Below are positions 1-6,773 of a stretch of 7,203 bases of DNA, piece after piece. Under the pieces are notes generated by a model that did not search any database, was not told the origin of the DNA, and saw only the letters and a program-made list of their open reading frames with translations. Source of the stretch: an uncultured Eubacteriales bacterium (GTDB lineage: Bacteria > Bacillota > Clostridia > Lachnospirales > Lachnospiraceae). How positions within the stretch are numbered: the stretch's first letter is position 1; each line of letters begins with the position of its first letter. A program made the translations under genes and the position numbers. The stretch is taken from NCBI GenBank assembly GCA_900321145.1, contig ONVB01000289.1, forward strand, positions 1 to 7,203, given 5' to 3'.

Positions 1-78
1 AGCCTACTCTTACTTTCATCTGTTATACTGCTCCGATCCGTAAATAATTGTATCACCCTGATTGATACTTTGACATAC

Positions 79-1050
79 TTATTTTGACGTATACCACTTC
101 TTCAAGGTCTTTTCCGCAAGCTTTCCGCACACCGTAAAATCCCTGTTTTCCTTCATCTTTTCCTCGTCCGGCAAAACTGCCTTCCAGTCCCACCAGAAGT
201 ATCCCGCAAACCAGGGTATATCCCAGGTAGCCTCCATAGCCGATTCATAGAAGTCCGACTGCTCCTGCTCATCTGTCGGAAGCTCGGGACGGTCATGGAA
301 GTCCCAGGGATACATGGTACAGCCCTGTTCATTCCTGACTCCTATCTCAGCGAACATAACCGGCCTGTCGTACTTCTTATGACACTTCTCAAGGTTCTCC
401 ATGACAGCAGGCCACCTTTTCCTCATGGTCTCTATGCCTTTATTATCTTTGTCCGTGACCGGATAGTATCCGCTTATCCCGATCACATCCACCTTGTCTA
501 ACCACTTAAACCTGCACTCATCACCATGGTTTATATTGTGCATGATGATACCGCTGAACACCTGCCTTACCCTGTCTATCATATCCGAGCAGTACCCGGC
601 CTGCTTGTCCATACCCGCCATCTCACAGCCGGTACAGAGCATCTCGCAGCCGGTCTCTTCGGCGAGCTTTGCATAGTAACACATAAACCTGTTATAGGAA
701 GCAAACCACTTCTCCCAGTAATCACAGCCTTCTTCCGGCGGGAAGTCTATCCTCGCACGCCATGCGTGGTCCAGGCAGTTCACCATGGGCTTTAAACACA
801 CCTTCAGGTTCAGGGACTTAGCAAGCTTTATAACATGCTTTAATTCCTCGTCGGTCTGCGTCCTTCCATACAACGAGAAGATAGTCGTACTGTAGAAGGT
901 TTCCTGCCACCCATTCACCGGGATGCATATCCAGTCTAATCCGTTAGACGCAAGTCGTCTCATGGAGTCCTCAGCCTCTTTGGTCATCAGCTCTCCCTCT
1001 TTACTGAAGAATCCCCATGTATATCCCTTGCAAAACAATCTTTCGCTCAT
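79..1050 (-). CDS. GH113-family beta-mannanase/mannosidase-like glycoside hydrolase, cytoplasmic
   Basis: A 323-residue single-domain protein with a (beta/alpha)8 clan GH-A layout that best resembles glycoside hydrolase family 113, whose characterised members cleave beta-1,4-mannan or manno-oligosaccharides by a retaining mechanism. The strand-4 signature GCEMAG (141-146) places the probable acid/base at Glu143. The strand-7 signature VMFAEIGVRN (231-240) places the probable nucleophile at Glu235. The aromatic strand-8 segment FAGYFWWDWK (281-290) would line the sugar site. There is no signal peptide or membrane segment, and 14 cysteines are present, so the enzyme probably acts on imported oligosaccharides in the cytoplasm. 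The start is supported by AAGGAG five bases upstream of the ATG, and a promoter can be read at 1112-1140. The length fits a complete family member. Family assignment is by recognition; substrate (mannan versus another beta-hexoside) is inferred. No transporter or other glycosidase is visible nearby. Confidence 0.83.
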   Translation of the reverse strand: MSERLFCKGYTWGFFSKEGELMTKEAEDSMRRLASNGLDWICIPVNGWQETFYSTTIFSLYGRTQTDEELKHVIKLAKSLNLKVCLKPMVNCLDHAWRARIDFPPEEGCDYWEKWFASYNRFMCYYAKLAEETGCEMLCTGCEMAGMDKQAGYCSDMIDRVRQVFSGIIMHNINHGDECRFKWLDKVDVIGISGYYPVTDKDNKGIETMRKRWPAVMENLEKCHKKYDRPVMFAEIGVRNEQGCTMYPWDFHDRPELPTDEQEQSDFYESAMEATWDIPWFAGYFWWDWKAVLPDEEKMKENRDFTVCGKLAEKTLKKWYTSK

Positions 1051-1111
1051 TTACTCTCCTTATATAACGAAACTCTGATCCGGACTCATCTGTCCTAAAT
1101 GCAACGGGCTA

Positions 1112-1140
1112 ATTTTCATATATCTCCGCGGAAATGTCAA
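1112..1140 (-). promoter_or_regulatory. Sigma-70-type promoter for the GH113 gene
   Basis: On the minus strand a perfect -35 TTGACA (1135-1140) is followed by a 17-base spacer and a -10 GAAAAT (1112-1117, 4 of 6 consensus). This predicts a leader of about 55 nt before the ATG at 1050. The spacer contains the 8-bp palindrome TCCGCGGA (1125-1132), a plausible repressor site between the two hexamers. A small inverted repeat, GCTA-TTTT-TAGC (1161-1172), lies about 20 bp upstream. The operator idea is inference. Confidence 0.55.
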
Positions 1141-1248
1141 GCGGAATAAACGATATTTACGCTATTTTTAGCTTCATTGACGCAAATCACGCCAGTCATT
1201 TCAAGAACTCCGCACAGCGGCCGGCCACTGAATTGTAACCAAATCGCA

Positions 1249-1292
1249 GAGCCGGCGTCGGAAAGCTGTGATCACAATCCGAACGCCGGCTC
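1249..1292 (-). terminator. GC-rich stem-loop downstream of the DUF4349 gene (probable 3' end)
   Basis: A 10-bp perfect stem pairs GAGCCGGCGT (1249-1258) with ACGCCGGCTC (1283-1292). It is extended by CGGA (1259-1262) with TCCG (1278-1281) after one bulged base, closing a 15-nt loop. The structure begins about 55 nt after the stop codon of the minus-strand lipoprotein gene, where a terminator is expected. The sequence that follows on that strand (TGCGATTTGGTT) is only moderately U-rich, so it is not a textbook intrinsic terminator; it could be an RNA-stabilising 3' hairpin. The loop carries the 10-bp palindrome TGTGATCACA (1267-1276). Confidence 0.5.
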
Positions 1293-1347
1293 GCAGGCGG
1301 GCAGGGAGCTTATTCTTCCTCTGCTCGTTTATTTGGTTTTACGGTGA

Positions 1348-2559
1348 TCAGGAGTTTTTCTGCTGGTCATCAATTTGCGCTTCAGGCATCTGTTGTGTGA
1401 TGGTCTGCTGATCAAAAGGCTGCTGAGCTGCCTGGACCTGGACTGTCTGTCCGGAAACCGAAGTGTCCTGAGCATTCTGCATCTGAGCAGCCTGCATTTC
1501 CTTTCTTGCCCTGCGGTTGGCTTTCATCTGCTTGATGGAAGGTACTCCCACGAAGCGGAGGAATTTCCTTATGAGGAGGAACCATGCAAGGAGGATAACA
1601 GCGATGGTGATGATTATCTTCGGGAAGTTCTCCGATACATCTACCATGAAGTCCTTCACACCTTCCGTGAAGTTCTCCCAGCCGTTTGCAAAGCCTCTTG
1701 AAAGGCGTTCGCCGAATGACTCAGCTGCGGGCTCCTCGTACTTTTCAACCTCGCATATGGACACGGTCACATAGCTGTATGCTACATCGTTGTCGATCCT
1801 GTTTAAGCGTGTCTTGATGCGGTTTATCTGAATCTCCACATCGGTTATGCGGTCGTCTATCATAAGAAGGTTTTCCATATCCTCAAGCTTCTTGGCTTCC
1901 TTCATCATCTCCAGATAATTTGCACGCTTTGTCTCAAGGACCTCGAGCTCCGCAGATATGTCTCCATACTCCTGAGACAGGTTTTCGACATTCTGATTCT
2001 TGGTCTTTAAGTCGCCTATCTCGGAGGTTCCGTTCACGAAGTCCTCGTAGGAGCTTGAAGGTATCCTGACCGTGGCATTGTAATTATAGCAGGCCTTCCC
2101 GTCTCTTCCGTAGCTGTTTGTATACACATCCTCATACTCGATGAACCCGCCGTAGGTGTGGATGAGGTTCTTGAACTTGGAGAGAGACTCGTTGTAGTTA
2201 AGCGTGTCAAATGACAGGCCGCAGCGGTACACGAGCTTCTCGGTATCGATCTTCGAAAGCTCATTTGTGCTGCTCTCCTTCAGGCTGCCCTCGGAGCTTC
2301 CCGAACCGCCGACCATCTCCCTTGATGCGCTTGAGTCCGCCATCTCGTTTGTATATGCGCCGGAATAGTACTCTTCGTCATAGTTTGCTTCATAGGCGTC
2401 CTCGTTCCACATCGCCGCGGTGGTTGTCTCGTAAGCAGTCTCCTGAGGGAGTCCCTTACCGTTTTCCGACTTGTCGCTTCCGCATGCATTCAGTGTAAGG
2501 AGCATCGCTGCACTCAAACCTGCTATCTGTATTCTCTTTAAAAATCTCTTTTTGATCAT
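1348..2559 (-). CDS. DUF4349 domain lipoprotein with C-terminal membrane anchor and Gln-rich tail
   Basis: A 403-residue secreted lipoprotein of the DUF4349 family, whose biochemical role is unknown. A basic, hydrophobic signal peptide (1-25) ends in the lipobox LNAC, with Cys26 as the lipidation site. It is followed by an acidic Tyr/Glu/Ser-rich linker (about 30-105). The DUF4349 core runs about 106-272 and includes a likely coiled coil (about 185-258) flanked by beta strands (VTVSICEVEKYEEP at the end). A transmembrane helix lies at about 314-331 (IIITIAVILLAWFLLI) and is followed by a strongly basic stretch (RKFLRF, KANRRARK), which predicts a cytoplasmic C-terminus. Residues 355-403 contain 16 glutamines. 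The protein is thus anchored by both lipid and helix, with the core outside. The start is firm: AAAGGAGG lies eight bases upstream. It is separated by 120 bp from the upstream sensor gene and probably has its own regulation. It may act in envelope sensing or as a scaffold, but this is inference. Confidence 0.85.
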   Translation of the reverse strand: MIKKRFLKRIQIAGLSAAMLLTLNACGSDKSENGKGLPQETAYETTTAAMWNEDAYEANYDEEYYSGAYTNEMADSSASREMVGGSGSSEGSLKESSTNELSKIDTEKLVYRCGLSFDTLNYNESLSKFKNLIHTYGGFIEYEDVYTNSYGRDGKACYNYNATVRIPSSSYEDFVNGTSEIGDLKTKNQNVENLSQEYGDISAELEVLETKRANYLEMMKEAKKLEDMENLLMIDDRITDVEIQINRIKTRLNRIDNDVAYSYVTVSICEVEKYEEPAAESFGERLSRGFANGWENFTEGVKDFMVDVSENFPKIIITIAVILLAWFLLIRKFLRFVGVPSIKQMKANRRARKEMQAAQMQNAQDTSVSGQTVQVQAAQQPFDQQTITQQMPEAQIDDQQKNS

Positions 2560-2587
2560 ATCCGTTTCCTCCTTTAATCTTCGGTTT

Positions 2588-2608
2588 TATATGTTGCTCT
2601 GACATATA
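2588..2608. promoter_or_regulatory. Operator-like inverted repeat in the DUF4349 leader
   Basis: A perfect 7-bp dyad pairs TATATGT (2588-2594) with ACATATA (2602-2608) across a 7-bp centre. The half-sites are 14 bp apart centre to centre, typical of a dimeric HTH regulator. It lies just upstream of the AAAGGAGG ribosome binding site of the lipoprotein gene, so a bound protein or an RNA hairpin there could control expression. Function is inferred from position and symmetry only. Confidence 0.35.
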
Positions 2609-2632
2609 TACGGCGGACCGCGGATATTTTAT

Positions 2633-2655
2633 GGAAAAATACAAAATATTTTTCC
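2633..2655. repeat. 9-bp perfect inverted repeat between sensor and lipoprotein genes
   Basis: GGAAAAATA (2633-2641) and TATTTTTCC (2647-2655) form a perfect 9-bp stem with a 5-nt loop, starting 25 nt past the stop codon of the sensor gene. It could be the 3' hairpin of that transcript, with its own T-rich arm, or an operator. A -35-like TTGACG (2656-2661, minus strand) abuts it, but no matching -10 at 16-18 bp is present, so the lipoprotein promoter cannot be placed with confidence. Confidence 0.4.
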
Positions 2656-2679
2656 CGTCAACAGGGACGTTCCCAACTA

Positions 2680-4413
2680 TCACTTCAAAAGGTTGATCAG
2701 CCTTGTAGCAAGCGAGAGCTGGCTTGATACGAACTCGCAATTCTCGAAGATGTCATCGCACAGGTCGATAAGGAAGAAGCCGTAGATCACCTTGTTCACA
2801 TATAGCGGGAGCATGACAAGTGAATTCTTGTTGCCGCCTATGTAATCATTCTCAAATATATCATCAAGCGAGATCCTCTGCTGATCGGGTGTGAGCTTCC
2901 AGAGCGAGCCGTCCTGAAGGAAGGCTTTTAAATATACTTCATGTTTTGGCTCGAAGGAATCGATGTTGCTGTGCGTGATCGCATCGTCAAATACATAGAA
3001 GTAGCCGTTCTTTGCCCCGAGCCACTGGAAACAAGTGAGAAGACGGCCATAGCTTGAGTCATCGCCCGAGAGTACATTTCCGGTGACCTGAACAAACTTC
3101 TTGAAATCAGCATTTCTCTTGCGGTTGACCTCAGCGGCCGCTATGTTGTTGAGTTCGACGGAGCGCAGGATTGCCTTGTACAGATCCTGATATATGTACT
3201 CGATATTTACCTGCGACTCGTACTCAGCCTTGTCTATGGCATCCATTCGAAGATGCTCGGTGTAGGAAATGAGATTGTCGATATCTCCGTAGAGTACATC
3301 CTTGTTGCCGGTAAAGCCCGGGAAAGTGGCAGTCACTCTCTGATAGGTAACCTCATCCACCTCGGACATGTCATTTAAGGTCTTTAATGCGCCGACCATA
3401 TTGGAGAATGCGGAGAATACTGATGTCTTGCCTGCAGTGATACCTGCACGATTAAACTTATAGAAGATATAATTAAATGCATCCTCGACAGTCATCTCCG
3501 AGAAGGACTTCTGCGAATCCGTGCTTCCTGAACCCTTACCGCTGACTCCGAGCGTCTCGCGTATCACAAGGGTTGCGGGAAGATTTACCGATTCCGTCTT
3601 CTGACCGGCCATCTTCAGCCCGAGGTAAGCCACTGCTTCCTGACCGAGGTTGATCGGATTGGCCGAGATAGTGGCAAGAGGCGGATCGGCCTTGGCACCC
3701 TGGATCGTATTATCATATCCGAGCACCTTGATATCCCTGCCCGGAACAAGTCCGAGGTTCTTGATCTCATCACAGAGGTCGAGAGCTGAGAAGTCGTTAG
3801 CACAGGAGATTGCCTCGATGCCCTTGTTTTTCTTCAGGAATTCCCTGCATATCTCATGATTATCGTCCGAAAGATCAACGCTCACGATATTGTCCGGAGA
3901 AACAGGGATATTATGCTTCTTCATAACATCCATAAATGTCTCGTAGCGCTCGACCATTTCCGTATTTCCCGAAGGGCCTTTAAGCACACCGAACCTGGTG
4001 CAGCCGCCTGCGATCAGGTACTCGAGTCCGTCGCGGATACCGTTGGAATTGTCGTAGTTGATGCAGGTAAAGCCTTCGTAATCGGAGGATACCAGCACAG
4101 TCGGGATATCCTTATATTTGTTGAGAAAAGCCACCATATCGGCCTTGTCGGTGTAACCGCCTATGCTTCCCGCAGCTATGATGATACCGGACACATTTGC
4201 CGGGTTGATATAGCTGTAAAGCGTATTAAACTGATAGGCATAAGGGTTCTCTGATTTGATGTCGAGCTCGCGGTTGATGTAGCTTCCCGGAAGAACAATC
4301 AGATTGTATGAATTCTCTTCACACGCCATGCTTACACCGCGACACAAAGCTTCATTGTAGCTGTCATCCAAGCCGCTTATGAAAAGTGCGATAGTTTTTT
4401 TAAGATGTGCCAT
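2680..4413 (-). CDS. LacI-type ligand-binding sensor with C-terminal GAF-like domain, no HTH and no output domain
   Basis: A 577-residue soluble protein. Residues 6-290 are a type I periplasmic-binding fold of the LacI/GalR sensor type. Characteristic segments are SGIIIAAGSIG (75-85), the NYDNSNGIRDGLEYLIAGG strand-helix (119-137), AISCANDFSALDLCDE (201-216) and VLGYDNT (230-236). No helix-turn-helix precedes the first strand and there is no signal peptide, so it should bind a sugar-like ligand in the cytoplasm without binding DNA itself. After a Ser/Gly linker (about 290-300) comes a helical region (about 305-435), then a GAF-like domain (about 436-577) recognisable from SLVMLPLYVNKVIYGFFLIDL. 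The protein stops at the helix where related Lachnospiraceae proteins, as I recall, often continue into GGDEF or another effector. The start is supported by an AGGGGG ribosome binding site eight bases upstream and the promoter at 4450-4478. It may signal through a partner. The binding-fold call is sure; GAF-like and function are less so. Confidence 0.78.
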   Translation of the reverse strand: MAHLKKTIALFISGLDDSYNEALCRGVSMACEENSYNLIVLPGSYINRELDIKSENPYAYQFNTLYSYINPANVSGIIIAAGSIGGYTDKADMVAFLNKYKDIPTVLVSSDYEGFTCINYDNSNGIRDGLEYLIAGGCTRFGVLKGPSGNTEMVERYETFMDVMKKHNIPVSPDNIVSVDLSDDNHEICREFLKKNKGIEAISCANDFSALDLCDEIKNLGLVPGRDIKVLGYDNTIQGAKADPPLATISANPINLGQEAVAYLGLKMAGQKTESVNLPATLVIRETLGVSGKGSGSTDSQKSFSEMTVEDAFNYIFYKFNRAGITAGKTSVFSAFSNMVGALKTLNDMSEVDEVTYQRVTATFPGFTGNKDVLYGDIDNLISYTEHLRMDAIDKAEYESQVNIEYIYQDLYKAILRSVELNNIAAAEVNRKRNADFKKFVQVTGNVLSGDDSSYGRLLTCFQWLGAKNGYFYVFDDAITHSNIDSFEPKHEVYLKAFLQDGSLWKLTPDQQRISLDDIFENDYIGGNKNSLVMLPLYVNKVIYGFFLIDLCDDIFENCEFVSSQLSLATRLINLLK

Positions 4414-4449
4414 AGTCCGTACCCCCTGATTATAGAATTTATATGCATT

Positions 4450-4478
4450 ATTAAACCATTTTTGATCGCAATAATCAA
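4450..4478 (-). promoter_or_regulatory. Promoter for the LacI-type sensor gene
   Basis: On the minus strand, -35 TTGATT (4473-4478) and -10 TTTAAT (4450-4455) are 17 bp apart. The predicted start near 4443 gives a leader of about 30 nt that includes the AGGGGG site. A short dyad, TTGAT-N7-ATCAA (4462-4478), overlaps the -35 and could bind a regulator; with 5-bp arms it may be chance. Confidence 0.5.
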
Positions 4479-4609
4479 TAGGAAATGAATACAGGCATAG
4501 CGTATGTGACGTTCAGCTTATTTTTCATGGCCGTCTTTACTTTTTTCAGATGCTGTGATAACTTAGGAAAGCAAGCTTAAACCAACTATGAAAATCAGAG
4601 TACAAAAAA

Positions 4610-4682
4610 AGCTGCTGACGGGAATCGAACCCGTGACCTCCGCACTACCAATGCGACGCTCTACCGACTGAGCCACAGCAGC
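4610..4682 (-). tRNA. tRNA-Thr (anticodon GGT)
   Basis: A complete cloverleaf on the minus strand. The acceptor stem is GCTGCTG/CAGCAGC (7 perfect pairs). The D arm is GCTC-AGTCGGTA-GAGC. The anticodon arm is TCGCA/TGCGG (one T-G pair) with loop TTGGTAG, so the anticodon is GGT at 4647-4649, reading ACC and ACU threonine codons. The variable loop is AGGTC. The T arm is ACGGG-TTCGAAT-CCCGT. The 3' CCA is not encoded. The base after the acceptor stem is T, the first of seven consecutive T residues (4604-4610), so the predicted discriminator is U73 and the oligo-U tract, a likely termination signal, starts immediately at the mature 3' end. A promoter lies at 4704-4732. Confidence 0.95.
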
Positions 4683-4708
4683 TTGTGTAAACACACAACG
4701 GATATAAT
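4680..4708 (+). promoter_or_regulatory. Possible recG promoter overlapping the tRNA 5' end
   Basis: A perfect -10 TATAAT sits at 4703-4708 on the plus strand, almost exactly superimposed on the divergent tRNA -10 (4704-4709). No good -35 exists: AGCTTG (4680-4685) at 17 bp is poor, and TTGTGT (4683-4688) is only 14 bp away. Initiation near 4715 would precede the ATG at 4726 by only 11 nt, but leaves a normal leader with a Shine-Dalgarno sequence for the ATG at 4750. Confidence 0.38.
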
Positions 4709-4732
4709 ACTGTATTTAATACTCTATGTCAA
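4704..4732 (-). promoter_or_regulatory. Promoter for tRNA-Thr
   Basis: Near-consensus sigma-70-type promoter on the minus strand: -35 TTGACA (4727-4732), 17-bp spacer, -10 TATTAT (4704-4709). Initiation near 4697 would give a leader of about 15 nt. The inverted repeat TTGTGT (4683-4688) / ACACAA (4693-4698) lies in the leader, right against the tRNA 5' end where RNase P must cut. The -35 overlaps the ATG at 4726 that opens the longest recG reading frame. Confidence 0.75.
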
Positions 4733-4749
4733 GGGAAAATTTTAAAAAT

Positions 4750-6765
4750 ATGAACTTAAATGATGACATCAAAACGATCAAGGGAATAGGTGATAAAACT
4801 GCTGCTCTTTTTGCGCGACTTAATATACACACAGTCGAAGAACTATTGAAGACCTATCCGAGGAACTATCTCTCCTATGGAGACACAGTGAATATCGCCG
4901 ATGCTGAGGAGGGACAGCGTGTGTCTGTCCTCGCCGTTATAAACACCTATGCAAATGTAAAGCACATAAAGAGCCTGACTATAGTCACTGTGGGAGTTAA
5001 GGATCCGACGGGAACCGCAAAGCTCACCTGGTTCAATCAGCCTTACCTGATGAATACCCTGCGCCACGGTGACAGCTTTGTCTTCGTCGGCACCATCAAG
5101 ATGAAAAACGGCACAAAGGTCATGGAGCACCCGGAGATATACAGGCTCGACAAGTACAGGGATATGCAGCAGGAGTATATGCCGGTCTACCCTCTCACCA
5201 AAGGCCTGACCAACAACGCCTTTGTCAAGGCTGTCAAGGCCGTACGCCCTCTGATACAGTCCATGCATGAATATCTGCCGGATGAGGTCCGAAGCTCATA
5301 CGAGCTTATGGAGATCTCAGACGCTTATGAGAATGTACACTTTCCCGGAAATGAGGCACTGCTTAAAAATGCCATCCGCCGAATAGCCTTCGACGAGTTT
5401 TTCTCCTTCCTGTACAAGCTCAAGGCAACCAGGGAGAAAACCTTCTCCTTCGACAACACTCACAGGATAGTAAAGGGACGCGCCTGTGCGGATTTTATAG
5501 AGTCACTCCCCTTTTCTCTGACCAAGGGACAGCAGCAGGCCATCGAGGACATCCTTGCCGATATGGGTTCAGACCATGTGATGAACCGTCTCGTCCAGGG
5601 CGACGTCGGATCGGGCAAAACGGTCGTTGCCGAAGCTGCCATGTTTGCCTGTGTCAAAGAGGGCTACCAGGCTGCTCTTATGGTCCCTACCGAGGTACTT
5701 GCAAAGCAGCATTATGAGGACTTGAAGTCGTCATACGAAAGCTTCGGAATACGGGTTGAGATACTTGTCGGCTCAACTCCCGCGAAAGAAAAGCGGCACA
5801 TTTACGAGAGGCTTAAAACCGGCGAGATCGATGTAATAGTAGGCACTCACGCGCTTATCCAGGATACGGTCGAATTCCTCGACTTAGGGTTAGTGATAAC
5901 TGACGAGCAGCACCGCTTCGGCGTAAGCCAGCGTGAGAAGCTCTCGTTAAAGGGCGACTATCCTCATGTGCTCGTGATGAGCGCCACTCCCATTCCGAGA
6001 ACACTTGCGATCATCCTATATGCCGATATGGACATATCGGTCATAAAGGAGCTTCCGAAGGGACGCAAGCCTATAAAGAACTGTGCTGTCGGGACAAGCT
6101 ATCGAGAGACAGCCTACAAGTTCATAGCCTCTCAGGTTGCCGAGGGATCGCAGGCCTATGTGATCTGCCCTATGGTAAATGAAAGCGACACCTTAGATGT
6201 GTCTAATGTAGTAGACTATACGGAAACAATGAAAGCCGCCCTCGGTCAGTCAGTTCGCGTGGAGATGCTCCACGGTCAGATGAAGGCCGACGAGAAGGCA
6301 GCGATCATGGAACGCTTCAAGAATAAAGAGATCGACGTACTCGTATCCACCACCGTTATCGAAGTCGGGGTGAATAACCCTAATGCCACCGTAATGATGG
6401 TCGAAAATGCGGAACGCTTCGGACTCGCTCAGCTGCACCAGCTCCGCGGAAGAGTCGGCCGCGGTAAGAAGCAGAGCTACTGCATCTTCATAAACGGAAA
6501 GGCTTCGCCGGAGTCCATGGAACGCCTCAAGGTCCTGGAGGAGTCAAACGACGGCTTCTTTATCGCAAATGAGGACCTTCGCCTGCGCGGTCCCGGAGAT
6601 TTCTTCGGCATACGCCAGAGCGGAGAAGCGTTGTTTATTCTCGCGGACATATACAACCACGCGGATATGCTTAAATGCGCGCAGGCTGTTTTAAACGAAT
6701 ACGGAGACCGTATAACGCCGTCTATGCTGCCAGTGAGCGAGCGAAAGACTGATACGGTGTTATAA
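4750..6765 (+). CDS. recG: ATP-dependent DNA helicase RecG
   Basis: RecG, the superfamily 2 helicase that regresses stalled replication forks and branch-migrates Holliday junctions, here 671 residues and apparently complete. An N-terminal wedge/OB-fold region (about 1-230) starts with TIKGIGDKTAALFARL. The helicase core shows Walker A GDVGSGKT (284-291), DEQH box (385-388), SATPIPRT (411-418), STTVIEVGVN (533-542) and QLRGRVGRG (564-572). The C-terminal translocation motif NEDLRLRGPGDFFGIRQSG occupies 607-625. The frame also opens at an ATG at 4726 (679 residues), but that codon lies inside the tRNA promoter's -35 and has no ribosome binding site. The ATG at 4750 has AAGGGA at 4731-4736, though the 13-base spacing is long, and gives the usual family N-terminus. 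The gene is transcribed divergently from tRNA-Thr. All key helicase residues are present, so it should be active. Confidence 0.96.
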   Translation: MNLNDDIKTIKGIGDKTAALFARLNIHTVEELLKTYPRNYLSYGDTVNIADAEEGQRVSVLAVINTYANVKHIKSLTIVTVGVKDPTGTAKLTWFNQPYLMNTLRHGDSFVFVGTIKMKNGTKVMEHPEIYRLDKYRDMQQEYMPVYPLTKGLTNNAFVKAVKAVRPLIQSMHEYLPDEVRSSYELMEISDAYENVHFPGNEALLKNAIRRIAFDEFFSFLYKLKATREKTFSFDNTHRIVKGRACADFIESLPFSLTKGQQQAIEDILADMGSDHVMNRLVQGDVGSGKTVVAEAAMFACVKEGYQAALMVPTEVLAKQHYEDLKSSYESFGIRVEILVGSTPAKEKRHIYERLKTGEIDVIVGTHALIQDTVEFLDLGLVITDEQHRFGVSQREKLSLKGDYPHVLVMSATPIPRTLAIILYADMDISVIKELPKGRKPIKNCAVGTSYRETAYKFIASQVAEGSQAYVICPMVNESDTLDVSNVVDYTETMKAALGQSVRVEMLHGQMKADEKAAIMERFKNKEIDVLVSTTVIEVGVNNPNATVMMVENAERFGLAQLHQLRGRVGRGKKQSYCIFINGKASPESMERLKVLEESNDGFFIANEDLRLRGPGDFFGIRQSGEALFILADIYNHADMLKCAQAVLNEYGDRITPSMLPVSERKTDTVL

Positions 6766-6773
6766 ATCCCCCG

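Noticed and set aside
1..19. Possible minus-strand start (ATG at 17-19, reading MKVRVG) with GGAG 11 bases upstream
   Set aside because: Only six codons are in the window and the spacing is long. Plus-strand frames are also open here, so no gene can be supported.
50..68. GTATCA-N7-TGATAC inverted repeat after the GH113 gene
   Set aside because: The 6-bp, AT-rich stem has no T-run on the minus strand. It is too weak to call a terminator.
3856..4254. Plus-strand 132-codon frame inside the sensor gene
   Set aside because: It is antisense to clear LacI-type motifs, with no ribosome binding site and no recognisable protein features.
4429..4434. TATAAT on the minus strand just upstream of the sensor gene
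   Set aside because: As a -10 it would start transcription inside the AGGGGG ribosome binding site and has no -35. The TTGATT/TTTAAT pair at 4450-4478 fits better.
4843..5268. Minus-strand 141-codon frame inside recG
   Set aside because: It is antisense to the well-conserved RecG N-terminal region, resembles no family and lacks a ribosome binding site.
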